From Ectopseudomonas composti (GTDB lineage Bacteria > Pseudomonadota > Gammaproteobacteria > Pseudomonadales > Pseudomonadaceae): a stretch of 64,000 nucleotides of DNA. The stretch spans positions 62,001 to 126,000 of the forward strand of contig NZ_LSSW01000032.1 in assembly GCF_001567565.1 (NCBI RefSeq), read 5' to 3'. The notes beneath the pieces were generated by a model. The model made no database searches. It was not told the origin of the DNA and saw only the letters and a program-made list of their open reading frames with translations. A program made the translations under genes and the position numbers. Below are positions 43,581 to 52,372 of this stretch, piece after piece (position 1 is the stretch's first letter; every line of letters begins with the position of its first letter).

Positions 43581-43594
43581 TGCAGGTACTCCAG

Positions 43595-44467
43595 TCAATA
43601 AGCGCACAACGGCTTCTGCAGCACGCCATATACCACCTGATAGGTGGCCGGCAGCCCCTGCGGCTGGCGAAACTGCTCGTAGGCCTCGATCAGCGCGCGA
43701 ATGCGCGCGCGCCCGGTCAGGCCGCCCGGACGGCCGGGGTTGAGATTGTGCGCGCCGAGGTCCTTGAGCGAAGTGGTCAGGCTGCGCAGGTCAGGGAAGT
43801 GCAGCGTTTCGGCCTGGCGCTGCACAGCCAGCGCCTGCAGACCACTGGCCGTGCAGATCTGCTGGTAGTCCTCGAAACGACGAAAACGATTGACGTGGAC
43901 TAGGCCGTCGACCGCCTGCCAGCTGTCACGCAACTCCTGCAACGTACCGACGCACAGGCTGGAGAACGCCAACACGCCACCGGGGCGCAACACCCGCCGC
44001 GCTTCGCTCAGCACGCGCGGGAAATCTGCACACCATTGCAGCGCCAGACTGGAGAACAGCAGGTCGACGCTGGCGTCCTGCAACGGCAGGGCTTCGGCAT
44101 CGCCGGCAATGAAATAGGCAGCGCCACCCAGCGGACTGGCGTGACGCAGCATGCCTTCGGCGATGTCCACCGCCAGCCCTTCACCCAGTGCATAACGTTC
44201 GGCCAGGGCACGGGTGAAATGCCCCGTGCCGCTGCCCAGATCCAGCCAGCGACAGGGCTGCAGCGAAGCCGGCAGGCGCGCCAGCAACTGCGTGCCGACG
44301 CTGCGCTGCAGCTCGGCCACCGCATCGTAACTCGCGGCCGCGCGGGAGAACGACGCAGCGACCTGGCGCTTGTCCGGCAAGGCGTAGGGAGTTGCCGGAC
44401 CGCCAGGGCCACGCGCATCGGGTTCGGCACGCTCATGGGCGCTGCACCGGCTACGCAGCTCAGACAT
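43595..44467 (-). CDS. bioC: Malonyl-ACP O-methyltransferase BioC
   Basis: 290 aa from the ATG at 44467. It methylates the free carboxyl of malonyl-ACP so that fatty-acid enzymes can extend it to pimelate. SAM motif WLDLGSGTGHFTRAL, then LLFSSLALQWC, which is characteristic of BioC. The ATG overlaps the bioH stop by 8 bp. A GTG one codon earlier is also possible. Confidence 0.93.
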   Translation of the reverse strand: MSELRSRCSAHERAEPDARGPGGPATPYALPDKRQVAASFSRAAASYDAVAELQRSVGTQLLARLPASLQPCRWLDLGSGTGHFTRALAERYALGEGLAVDIAEGMLRHASPLGGAAYFIAGDAEALPLQDASVDLLFSSLALQWCADFPRVLSEARRVLRPGGVLAFSSLCVGTLQELRDSWQAVDGLVHVNRFRRFEDYQQICTASGLQALAVQRQAETLHFPDLRSLTTSLKDLGAHNLNPGRPGGLTGRARIRALIEAYEQFRQPQGLPATYQVVYGVLQKPLCAY

Positions 44468-45188
44468 CACAGACCTCGCGGATGAAATCGAGCATCAGGG
44501 TCGCCACGACATCCGCCTGCTCACGCACGAAGGCGTGGCCACAGGCTTCCAGCACATCCACCTCACCCGTTGGCAGCAGCGCCAGCAGCGCGTCGCCAGC
44601 CGCAGCCGGCACCAGGCCGTCGTGCTCGGCCAGCAGGTGCAGCTGCGGCCCGGCGAACGTGGTCAGCGCAGCGCGATTGTCGAGGCTCGCCAGCAGACGC
44701 AGCCCGGCCAGCAGAGCAGGCTCTTCAGCGGCCGCCAGATGGCCTTGTAGTTGCCTTGACAGGCCACGTGCATCGGCACCGCCCTGGGCACAGAGCATGG
44801 CGAAACGTTTGAGCGTAGCGCTGGCGTTGTCCTGGCAGCCCTCATAGAAGGCTGCGTAGGTCTGCGTCGGCATCGCCGTCGGCCAGGTCTCGCTGGCAAC
44901 GAAACAGGCATTGCTGGCCAGGGTAATCAGGCCCCGGCAGCGCTCGCCACGACGTGCAGCCAGGGCAGCGGCGAGCATGCCGCCAAGTGACCAGCCAGCC
45001 AGCCAGCAATCATGCGGCAAGCGCGTATCCAGCTCGTCGAGCCAATCGGCTGCAGCCGCACTGCCCAGTCGCGGCAGTGCCGGCACCTGCACATGGACCT
45101 GCATGTCAGGGTTCAGAGCCGCGGCCAGGGGCTGCAGCACGGCGCCGTCCAGGCCCCAGCCTGGCAGCAGAATCAGCGTCTCACGCAT
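44460..45188 (-). CDS. bioH: Pimeloyl-ACP methyl ester esterase BioH
   Basis: 242 aa alpha/beta hydrolase that removes the methyl added by BioC, ending pimelate synthesis. Nucleophile S67 in AGWSLGG, acid in LAEHDGLVP, histidine in EACGHAFVRE. It overlaps bioF by 8 bp and bioC by 8 bp, so three genes are translationally chained. Confidence 0.93.
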   Translation of the reverse strand: MRETLILLPGWGLDGAVLQPLAAALNPDMQVHVQVPALPRLGSAAAADWLDELDTRLPHDCWLAGWSLGGMLAAALAARRGERCRGLITLASNACFVASETWPTAMPTQTYAAFYEGCQDNASATLKRFAMLCAQGGADARGLSRQLQGHLAAAEEPALLAGLRLLASLDNRAALTTFAGPQLHLLAEHDGLVPAAAGDALLALLPTGEVDVLEACGHAFVREQADVVATLMLDFIREVCDV

Positions 45189-46350
45189 CGTTCTGCACCT
45201 GCGGCCAGCACTCGGCCAGCGCCTCGAGCAACAGTTCGAGCTGCGCCTCGCTGTGCGCGGCAGACAACGTCACCCGCAAGCGGGCACTGCCCGCCGGCAC
45301 GGTCGGCGGGCGGATGGCACCGACCAGCAGACCGCGATCCTTGAGCAGTGCCGACAATTTGAGCGCACGGGCACTGTCGCCGACCAGGATCGGCTGAATC
45401 GGCGTGGGACTGTCCATCAGGCTCAGGCCGATTTCGGCAGCACCCTGACGAAAGCGGCCGATCAGCCACTGCAAGTGTTCGCGCCGCCAGCTTTCGCTGC
45501 GCAGCAATTCCAGGCTCTTCAATGTGGCGCAGGCCACGGCGGGCGGCTGACTGGTGGTATAGATGTAGGGCCGGGCGAACTGGATCAGCGTTTCGATCAG
45601 CTCCTCGCTGCCGGCGACGAAAGCGCCGGCAGTGCCAAAGCCCTTGCCCAGCGTGCCGACCAGCACCTGCACATCATCCTGCCCCAGGCCGAAGTGCTCG
45701 ACGATACCGCCCCCCGTCGCCCCCAGCGCGCCGAAGCCGTGGGCATCATCGACCATCACCCAGGCCTGCGCAGCACGCGCCTCGGCGCACAGGGCCGGCA
45801 GGTCGGCCAGGTCACCGTCCATGCTGAACACGCCGTCGGTGACCACCAGGCAGTTGCCCGCAGCCTTGCGCAGGCGATTGGCCAGGCTCACCGCATCGTT
45901 GTGCAGGTAGCGTGAGAAGCGCGCGCCAGACAGCAGGCCGGCGTCGAGCAGCGAGGCGTGGTTGAGGCGATCTTCCAGCACGTAGTCGCCGTGCCCCACC
46001 AGTGCGGTGACGGCAGCCAGGTTGGCCATGTAGCCGGTGGAGAACAGCAGCGCCCGCGGCCGGCCGGTGAACTCGGCCAGTGCTTCTTCAAGCTCATGGT
46101 GCGGCGTGCTGTGACCGATCACCAGATGCGAGGCGCCGCCGCCGACGCCCCACTTCTCAGCGCCCTGCTGCATGGCGCGAATCACCTCGGGGTGATTGGC
46201 CAGGCCGAGATAATCGTTGGAACAAAACGCCAGCAACTCATGCTCATCGACCCGCACCTGCGGCCCCTGCGGGGTCTGCAACAGCGGGCGCCGACGGTAG
46301 AGACTGGCCGCCTGGCGCTCGGCCAAGCGCGTAGCGAGATCGAAGGACAT
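45181..46350 (-). CDS. bioF: 8-amino-7-oxononanoate synthase
   Basis: 389 aa from the ATG at 46350 (MSFDLATRL). PLP enzyme condensing pimeloyl-ACP with alanine. Motifs: FCSNDYLGLANHPEV, DGVFSMDGD, VDDAHGFGALG and the PLP lysine in GTLGKGFGTAG. Full length. Follows bioB after a 105-bp gap holding a palindrome. Confidence 0.95.
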   Translation of the reverse strand: MSFDLATRLAERQAASLYRRRPLLQTPQGPQVRVDEHELLAFCSNDYLGLANHPEVIRAMQQGAEKWGVGGGASHLVIGHSTPHHELEEALAEFTGRPRALLFSTGYMANLAAVTALVGHGDYVLEDRLNHASLLDAGLLSGARFSRYLHNDAVSLANRLRKAAGNCLVVTDGVFSMDGDLADLPALCAEARAAQAWVMVDDAHGFGALGATGGGIVEHFGLGQDDVQVLVGTLGKGFGTAGAFVAGSEELIETLIQFARPYIYTTSQPPAVACATLKSLELLRSESWRREHLQWLIGRFRQGAAEIGLSLMDSPTPIQPILVGDSARALKLSALLKDRGLLVGAIRPPTVPAGSARLRVTLSAAHSEAQLELLLEALAECWPQVQNDA

Positions 46351-46391
46351 GGAAGGCACCGGAGAACGTTGGATAACCGCAAGCGGGTTAG

Positions 46392-46425
46392 CCACCCTAC
46401 GCACGGCCTCGGCGGCGTAGGGTGG
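46392..46425. repeat. CCACCCTACGC palindrome between bioB and bioF
   Basis: CCACCCTACGC (46392-46402) and GCGTAGGGTGG (46415-46425) around 12 bases. GTAGGGTGGATAACGC-type units are frequent between pseudomonad genes; it may adjust bioF relative to bioB mRNA. Confidence 0.7.
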
Positions 46426-46455
46426 ATAACGCTTCAGCCATCCACCAGGGAAAGA

Positions 46456-47514
46456 TCAGGCCGAAGCGGCGTTGTAGAACAGCTTGGAATCACGCTGCTC
46501 GACCAGCGCCTGCTCGATGGCGGCCTGGTGCACCTCGTCTGCATGCTCTTCGCGCTCTTGCGGCTTGATACCGAGGCGTTTGAACAGGGCCATGTCCTTG
46601 TCCGCCTGCGGGTTGGCGGTGGTCAGCAGCTTCTCGCCGTAGAAGATCGAGTTGGCGCCAGCCATGAACGCCAGGGCCTGCATCTGCTCGTTCATCGCCT
46701 CGCGGCCAGCGGACAGGCGCACGTGGGATTTCGGCATCATGATCCGCGCCACGGCCAGGGTGCGGATGAAATCGAACGGATCGACGTCCTTCTCCTCGGC
46801 CAGCGGCGTGCCCTTGACCTTGACCAGCATGTTGATCGGTACGCTCTCCGGATGCTCCGGCAGATTGGCCAGCTGAATCAGCAGGCCGGCGCGGTCGTCC
46901 ACCGACTCGCCCATGCCGAGGATGCCGCCGGAGCAGATCTTCATCCCCGCCTCACGCACGTAGGCCAGGGTCTGCAGACGCTCGCCGTAGGTACGGGTGG
47001 TGATGATGTTGCCGTAGAACTCCGGCGAGGTATCGAGGTTGTGGTTGTAGTAGTCCAGCCCTGCGTCGGCCAGCGCCTGGGTCTGCTCCTGATCGAGGCG
47101 ACCGAGGGTCATGCAGGTTTCCAGGCCGAGCTTCTTCACGCCTTTGACCATTTCCAGCACGTAGGGCATGTCCTTGGCGGACGGGTGCTTCCAGGCCGCG
47201 CCCATGCAGAAGCGCGTGGAGCCGATGGCCTTGGCCTCGGCGGCCGCCTCCAGCACCTTCTGCACCTCCATCAGCTTTTCCTTGTCCAGGCCGGTGTTGT
47301 AGTGGCCAGACTGCGGGCAGTACTTGCAGTCTTCGGGGCAGGCGCCGGTCTTGATCGACAGCAGGGTCGAGACCTGCACGCGGTTCGGATCGAAATGCTG
47401 GCGATGGACGCTCTGCGCCTGGAACAGCAGGTCGTTGAAAGGCTGCTCGAACAGCGCGCGAACCTCGGCGAGGCTCCAGTCGTGGCGGGTGGTGATTTCA
47501 GCGGTTGCGCTCAT
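46456..47514 (-). CDS. bioB: Biotin synthase
   Basis: 352 aa from the ATG at 47514 (MSATAEITTRH), with AAGGA nine bases upstream. Radical SAM enzyme inserting sulphur into dethiobiotin. The cluster-binding CxxxCxxC reads CPEDCKYC, followed by CMGAAW and SGGILGMGE. First gene of bioBFHCD; a BirA-type operator lies 90 bp upstream. Confidence 0.97.
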   Translation of the reverse strand: MSATAEITTRHDWSLAEVRALFEQPFNDLLFQAQSVHRQHFDPNRVQVSTLLSIKTGACPEDCKYCPQSGHYNTGLDKEKLMEVQKVLEAAAEAKAIGSTRFCMGAAWKHPSAKDMPYVLEMVKGVKKLGLETCMTLGRLDQEQTQALADAGLDYYNHNLDTSPEFYGNIITTRTYGERLQTLAYVREAGMKICSGGILGMGESVDDRAGLLIQLANLPEHPESVPINMLVKVKGTPLAEEKDVDPFDFIRTLAVARIMMPKSHVRLSAGREAMNEQMQALAFMAGANSIFYGEKLLTTANPQADKDMALFKRLGIKPQEREEHADEVHQAAIEQALVEQRDSKLFYNAASA

Positions 47515-47603
47515 CTGAGAAGTCCTTCGACGCTTGGCGGCATCTGTTGTCAGGCCCACTGGGGGCATTCAGGCTTTGGCCATCATAAGTGGCGATTGGA
47601 TAC

Positions 47604-47633
47604 TGTCAACCACAACAAAGACACAGGTTTACA
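47604..47633. promoter_or_regulatory. BirA-type operator of the biotin operon
   Basis: TGTCAACC (47604-47611) and GGTTTACA (47626-47633) separated by 14 bases. This matches the BirA consensus TGTAAACC-N14to16-GGTTTACA with one mismatch. Biotinyl-AMP-loaded BirA should repress bioB here. Confidence 0.85.
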
Positions 47634-47710
47634 TCTGATCATAAATCACCCAATAGAACTTATGTCATGGCATAAGGCCAAATGCTTACCCCTCCAACAG
47701 GATGTTCTGC

Positions 47711-48004
47711 ATGCAGGTAGAAGGTTTTTTCGAAGGACTCGGCGAAGCGCTGGGTCGTGCCATCCGCTTCATCGTCGATTTGCTTTCCGGTGTGCTGGGC
47801 GCCATGGCGGACGCCATTGATGACTTTTTCCATGGCCTGGCCAGGGCCATCGGCATGGACGTTTCGATCTTCAGCATCATCCTGCTGATCATCGGCCTGC
47901 TGTTTCTGTTCAGTGGTGCTCGATCGCTGCTGCGCGGCTCGATCATCGGCGGGGTGATCTGGCTATTCTTCGGTCTGATCGTCATGGGCTGGCTGATCCG
48001 CTGA
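47711..48004 (+). CDS. Small membrane protein, unknown function
   Basis: 97 aa from the ATG at 47711 (MQVEGFFEGL), which has CAGGA upstream; an ATG three codons earlier is possible. The N-terminal half is amphipathic with acidic and phenylalanine residues (AMADAIDDFFHGLARAIG). Two close membrane helices follow (FSIILLIIGLLFLFSGA; GGVIWLFFGLIVMGWLI). No family recognised. Divergent from bioB, 70 bp before comF. Confidence 0.72.
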   Translation: MQVEGFFEGLGEALGRAIRFIVDLLSGVLGAMADAIDDFFHGLARAIGMDVSIFSIILLIIGLLFLFSGARSLLRGSIIGGVIWLFFGLIVMGWLIR

Positions 48005-48074
48005 AACCGACTAGAGGCCCGCGGCAGATTCTGCCTGCTAAGCTTCAGGCACCATCGCTCATGGACGAGCCAGC

Positions 48075-48815
48075 ATGCCGCCGTTCGACCTCTCCTTTCT
48101 GCAACGCCTGCCGTGGCTGCGAACGCACCGCCGTTGCCAGCTGTGCGACGATCCGACGGACCACCCCACACACGCGATCTGCACCGCCTGCGAGACCGAA
48201 CTGCCGTGGCTCGGTGCACATTGCCAGGTCTGCGCCGTGCCATTGCCGGCAGCGGGCATGATCTGCGGCGCCTGCCAGCACAAGCTGCCAAGCTTCAGCC
48301 GCGTGGAAGCGCCCTGGCGCTATGCCTTCCCCGTGGACAACCTGATCACCCGCTTCAAGCACCAGGCGCAATGGCCACAGGGGCGTCTGCTCGCCGAGCT
48401 ACTGGCCGAACACCTGCGCCACGCGTTCGATGAAGGACTGCCCCGTCCCCAGGCGCTGCTGCCGGTGCCGCTGGCTCGCAAGCGCCAGCGGCGGCGCGGT
48501 TTCAATCAGGCGCAGATGCTCGCCGGCTGGCTCGGCGCCAGCCTCGATCTGCCAGTGCAACCTGACTGGCTGCTGCGCCGCGTCGATACGCCAGCGCAGC
48601 AGGGCCTGGATGCGGCAACGCGCAAACGCAATCTGCGCCAGGCCTTCAGCCTTGAACTGCAAGCCAGGGTCAGCGGCGCCCACCTGGCGTTGGTCGACGA
48701 TGTGCTCACCACCGGCGCCACGGCAGGCGTACTCGCCCACCTGCTGCGTCGTGCCGGCGCGCTGCGCGTCGACGTCTATTGCCTGGCCCGCACGCCACGG
48801 CCGGGCGATGGCTGA
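48075..48815 (+). CDS. comF: ComF-family phosphoribosyltransferase-like protein
   Basis: 246 aa. The N-terminus has eight cysteines in four CxxC pairs (21/24, 36/39, 50/53, 64/67), a double zinc ribbon. The C-terminal PRTase fold has the PRPP loop LVDDVLTTGATAG. ComF/GntX proteins are needed for DNA uptake in some naturally competent bacteria; their catalytic role is unknown. It lies next to bioB, as in many Pseudomonas, and upstream of the ModE-like gene. Confidence 0.92.
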   Translation: MPPFDLSFLQRLPWLRTHRRCQLCDDPTDHPTHAICTACETELPWLGAHCQVCAVPLPAAGMICGACQHKLPSFSRVEAPWRYAFPVDNLITRFKHQAQWPQGRLLAELLAEHLRHAFDEGLPRPQALLPVPLARKRQRRRGFNQAQMLAGWLGASLDLPVQPDWLLRRVDTPAQQGLDAATRKRNLRQAFSLELQARVSGAHLALVDDVLTTGATAGVLAHLLRRAGALRVDVYCLARTPRPGDG

Positions 48816-48876
48816 CTTGACGCGCCAGGCGCAGTCGCGCACCTTGCCCAGCATCCTTCCTGGCCATGCCTGAATC

Positions 48877-49641
48877 ATGTCGCAGCTCGATCCCCTCGCC
48901 CAATTGCTCAGCCGCCGTCCGAAACGCCTGGCCCTGCTCGAGCAGATCGCCGAACAAGGCTCCATCACCCGCGCCGCCAAGGCCGCCGGGCTGAGCTACA
49001 AGGCCGCCTGGGACGCTATCGACGAGTTGAACAATCTCTCGGAGCAGCCCCTGGTCAGCCGCAGCGTCGGCGGCAAGGGCGGCGGCGGCGCACGTCTGAC
49101 CGCGGCCGGTGAGCGCCTGCTGGCCTTGCAGCAACGCCTGCAGGCGCTACAGGTGCAGCTGCTGCAGGCCGCCGGAGACGATGCCGACCTGCAACTGCTT
49201 GGCCGCCTGATGCTGCGTACCAGTGCGCGCAACCAGCTGACCGGCCGCGTGCGCGCGATTCACGCCCACGGACACAACGACCTGATCGATATCGAGCTGC
49301 CGGGCGGCGGCCACCTGCAGGCGCAGATCACCCATGACAGCACCGAGAACCTGCAACTGAGCGAAGGCAGCAGCGTGGTCGCCCTGATCAAGGCTGGCTG
49401 GCTGGAGCTGCAGCCACTGCAGGCTGTCCTCCCCGAAAAGCACAACGGTCTCGAAGGCCGCATCGAACAGATTCTGCCGGCCAGCGACGGCCCCAGCGAC
49501 GTGCGCATCGGCCTGCCCGGTGGCCAGACCCTGTGCGCGCATATCGAGCCCGCACGACTGACTCAGCTGAACCTGCAAACGGGCGACCCGGTGCGTGCGC
49601 AGTTCGCCGCCAGCCAGGTATTGCTCGGCACTCAGCTATAG
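48877..49641 (+). CDS. ModE-like molybdate-dependent regulator
   Basis: 254 aa. The N-terminal winged helix (LLEQIAEQGSITRAAKAAGL; YKAAWDAIDELNNL) is of the ModE type, and ARLTAAGERLL closes it. Two MOP/TOBE domains at about 120-185 and 190-254 (SARNQLTGRVRAI; NGLEGRIEQIL) would bind molybdate. No modABC transporter is nearby, so it acts in trans. Confidence 0.88.
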   Translation: MSQLDPLAQLLSRRPKRLALLEQIAEQGSITRAAKAAGLSYKAAWDAIDELNNLSEQPLVSRSVGGKGGGGARLTAAGERLLALQQRLQALQVQLLQAAGDDADLQLLGRLMLRTSARNQLTGRVRAIHAHGHNDLIDIELPGGGHLQAQITHDSTENLQLSEGSSVVALIKAGWLELQPLQAVLPEKHNGLEGRIEQILPASDGPSDVRIGLPGGQTLCAHIEPARLTQLNLQTGDPVRAQFAASQVLLGTQL

Positions 49642-49726
49642 CGTGTGTGCACGGCAACCCGGGTTACGCCCGCCCTAGGCTTCGCACAAGTCGGTAGACT
49701 GAGCGCCCCCTCACGCGGAGCTGTTC

Positions 49727-50701
49727 ATGAGCCATCCTTTTTCCACCCTCACTCCGGATCTGGTGCTCGATGCCGTGGAGAGCCTCGGCTATCTTAGCGA
49801 TGCCCGCGTATTGGCCCTCAACAGCTACGAGAACCGCGTCTATCAGGTGGGTATCGAGGGCGAAACGCCGCTGATCGCCAAGTTCTACCGACCGGACCGC
49901 TGGAGCGATGCGGCAATCCGCGAGGAACACAGCTTCAGCGCCGAACTGGCCGAGCATGAAGTCCCGGTGGTGGCGCCGCTGGTACGCGATGGCGAGACGC
50001 TGTTCGAGCACGGTGACTTCCGCTTTGCCCTGTTCCCGCGCCGGGGCGGCCGTGCGCCGGAGCCGGGCAACCTCGACCAACTGTACCGCCTTGGCCAGTT
50101 GCTCGGGCGCATGCACGCCATCGGCGCCAGCCGCCCCTTCCTGCACCGCGAGACCCTGGCGGTGGCCAACTTCGGGCATGCCGCCCTGGCCTCCCTGCTC
50201 GACGGCGGTTTCGTGCCGCGCAGCCTGCTGCCAGCCTACGAGTCGGTAGCACGCGATCTGCTCAAACGCCTCGACGAGTTGTTCGCACGCGTGCGCTACC
50301 AGCCGATTCGCCTGCATGGTGATTGTCACCCCGGCAACCTGCTGCACCGCGACGACGCCTTCCACATGGTCGATCTCGATGACTGCAGGATGGGGCCGGC
50401 GGTGCAGGACCTGTGGATGATGCTGGCTGGCGAACGCCATGAACGCCTCGGCCAGCTGGCCGAGCTGGTCGATGGCTATCAGGAGTTCCATGACTTCGCC
50501 GCCCGCGAGCTGCCGTTGATCGAAGGCCTGCGCGCCCTGCGCCTGATGCACCACAGCGCCTGGATTGCACGGCGCTGGGACGATCCGGCGTTCCCCCTGG
50601 CCTTCCCCTGGTTTGCCGGCGAGCGCTACTGGGGTGACCAGATTCTCGCCCTGCGCGAGCAACTTGCTGCGCTGGACGAAGAGCCGCTGCGCCTGTTCTG
50701 A
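49727..50701 (+). CDS. srkA: Stress response kinase SrkA (YihE family)
   Basis: 324 aa eukaryote-like kinase fold. NSYENRVYQVG (nucleotide loop), K52 in LIAKFYRPDRW, catalytic HGDCHPGN at 197-204 with D199, and the metal site VDLDD. In E. coli YihE/SrkA is a Ser/Thr kinase that protects cells from the MazEF-linked death pathway and works with Cpx. Single-gene unit. Confidence 0.9.
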   Translation: MSHPFSTLTPDLVLDAVESLGYLSDARVLALNSYENRVYQVGIEGETPLIAKFYRPDRWSDAAIREEHSFSAELAEHEVPVVAPLVRDGETLFEHGDFRFALFPRRGGRAPEPGNLDQLYRLGQLLGRMHAIGASRPFLHRETLAVANFGHAALASLLDGGFVPRSLLPAYESVARDLLKRLDELFARVRYQPIRLHGDCHPGNLLHRDDAFHMVDLDDCRMGPAVQDLWMMLAGERHERLGQLAELVDGYQEFHDFAARELPLIEGLRALRLMHHSAWIARRWDDPAFPLAFPWFAGERYWGDQILALREQLAALDEEPLRLF

Positions 50702-50729
50702 GGATTCGTGCGGGTGACACGCGACACCG

Positions 50730-50863
50730 CAGCTCCCGGATTGCATCAGGGCTACGCGACTGCGCGCAGTGCCGCCCAGCCGCTCCTGCAGGTGTTCACC
50801 TGCCCGGTAGGAGCGGCTTCAGCCGCGATGCTTTCCGCTCCAGGCCCCGGATTAGATCCAGGC
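50730..50863. repeat. Cluster of decayed REP and GTAGCCCGGATG repeats
   Basis: CTCCCGGATTGCATCAGGGCTAC near 50730, described in shortened form; a full GTAGGAGCGGCTTCAGCCGCGA-type REP near 50807; and CCCCGGATTAGATCCAGGCTAC-type unit to 50863. No gene in 50702-51021. Confidence 0.72.
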
Positions 50864-51021
50864 TACTCACCGACTGCAGAAACCCCGCCGACCGATACAG
50901 TTACGCATACCTCGTAAAGTTTTCCTTACAACTTCGCCAGCGCTTCGGTATACAAAAAAACTGAACGAACAGACAAGCCTGGGACCAGAGCGCTAGAATT
51001 TCGCGACAACCGTTAGCAAGC

Positions 51022-51197
51022 TGTTGAAAAACCACCTGCGTTGTCATTGCTGCGTTAAAAACAGGCTCATGCGCAAGTCCGATCAGAATGCTCACTTACA
51101 ACGCCTAAAGTCGGACGCGCCCCCCGGTCGTTTCTCGCCTGTTTTTGCAGGGCCGCCATCGGTGTTGCGCCGGCTGCCTCGCCTACGTTTTTCAACG
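51022..51197. repeat. 176-bp inverted-repeat-bounded element upstream of rarD
   Basis: Outer ends TGTTGAAAAAC (51022-51032) and GTTTTTCAACG (51187-51197) are complementary at 10 of 11 positions. Nested inside are AAAAACAGGC (51057-51066) with GCCTGTTTTT (51137-51146), and GTCCGA (51077-51082) with TCGGAC (51111-51116). The unit could form a long imperfect hairpin or cruciform. It resembles a MITE or intergenic repeat unit; no coding content. Confidence 0.68.
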
Positions 51198-51227
51198 GTT
51201 CGCCACCTGCCTAACCAAGGATTCTCG

Positions 51228-52121
51228 ATGGCTACCGCCAACCCGCAACGCGGGTACGTTCTGGGCCTTACCGCCTACATCATCTGGGGCCTGTTCCCGC
51301 TCTACTTCAAAGCCCTGCAGAGCGTGCCGGCGATGGAAATCATCGTGCATCGCGTGCTCTGGTCGGCCCTGTTCGGCGGCCTGCTTTTGCTCGTCTGGAA
51401 GCACCCCGGCTGGTGGCGCGAACTGCGCGAAAACCCCAAACGCCTGGCGGTCCTGGCCGGCTGCGGCCTGCTGATCGCGACCAACTGGCTGGTATACGTC
51501 TGGGCGGTAAACAACGACCGCATGCTCGAAGCCAGCCTGGGCTACTACATCAACCCGTTGATCAACGTACTGCTCGGGCTGCTGATCCTCGGTGAGCGCC
51601 TGCGTCGCTTGCAGTGGCTGGCCGTTGGCCTGGCTGCGCTGGGTGTGCTGCAGCAACTGTGGCAGGCCGGTAGCCTGCCCTGGGTGTCGCTGGTGCTGGC
51701 GCTGAGCTTCGGCTTCTACGGCCTGATCCGCAAACAGGCGCCCGTGGCTGCGCTGCCCGGGCTGGTGGTGGAGACCTGGCTGCTGGTGCCGGTGGCATTG
51801 GTCTGGCTGGCCCTGCACCCGACGGCGATGAGCAGCCAGGCGAGCTTCTGGACCAGCAGCGAAGCACTGTGGTTGGCGGCAGCCGGGCCGATCACCCTGG
51901 TTCCGCTGGTGTGCTTCAACGCCGCGGCGCGGCATCTGCCCTACACCACGCTGGGTTTTCTGCAGTACCTGGCACCGACCCTGGTGCTGCTGCAGGCCGT
52001 CCTGTTGTTCGATGAACATTTCTCGCCCAGCACCCTGCTGGCCTTCGCCTGCATCTGGGCCGGGCTTTTTGTATACAGCCTGGATATCTGGCTGAATCTG
52101 CGCAAGCGCTCGACGCTGTAA
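51228..52121 (+). CDS. rarD: RarD, EamA-family transporter
   Basis: 297 aa from the ATG at 51228 (MATANPQRGY) with AAGGA upstream; the longer frame starts inside the repeat element. Ten membrane helices in two EamA halves. GYVLGLTAYIIWGLFPLYFK and NWLVYVWAVNNDRMLEASLG are RarD hallmarks. The family is annotated as chloramphenicol-sensitive protein; the true substrate is unknown. Confidence 0.92.
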   Translation: MATANPQRGYVLGLTAYIIWGLFPLYFKALQSVPAMEIIVHRVLWSALFGGLLLLVWKHPGWWRELRENPKRLAVLAGCGLLIATNWLVYVWAVNNDRMLEASLGYYINPLINVLLGLLILGERLRRLQWLAVGLAALGVLQQLWQAGSLPWVSLVLALSFGFYGLIRKQAPVAALPGLVVETWLLVPVALVWLALHPTAMSSQASFWTSSEALWLAAAGPITLVPLVCFNAAARHLPYTTLGFLQYLAPTLVLLQAVLLFDEHFSPSTLLAFACIWAGLFVYSLDIWLNLRKRSTL

Positions 52122-52296
52122 ACGGCTGGTGCGCCATGCGCACCGGCGTAAAGAAGGCGCTGAGCAGAAAATGCTCAACCATGCCCAGGCCGCGTCAGCC
52201 CTGAGGCAGCACCCGTCACCCCCGGCTTATCCACAGATCCATCCCCGGCATTTGTGCACAAGCCCTTGATCCCGCTGATTTTTTGCTCAGATATGG

Positions 52297-52331
52297 AAAA
52301 GCCCCGGGGCGCTAGGCAGTGCGCCGGGGCT
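52297..52331 (-). terminator. Terminator of the leftward GcvR-like/GNAT genes
   Basis: AGCCCCGG (52300-52307) with CCGGGGCT (52324-52331), and TTTT following the stem when read leftwards. Confidence 0.75.
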
Positions 52332-52372
52332 CCCCAGCTTACTCACAGGCTGATCCACGCCTGCCGTGGATA

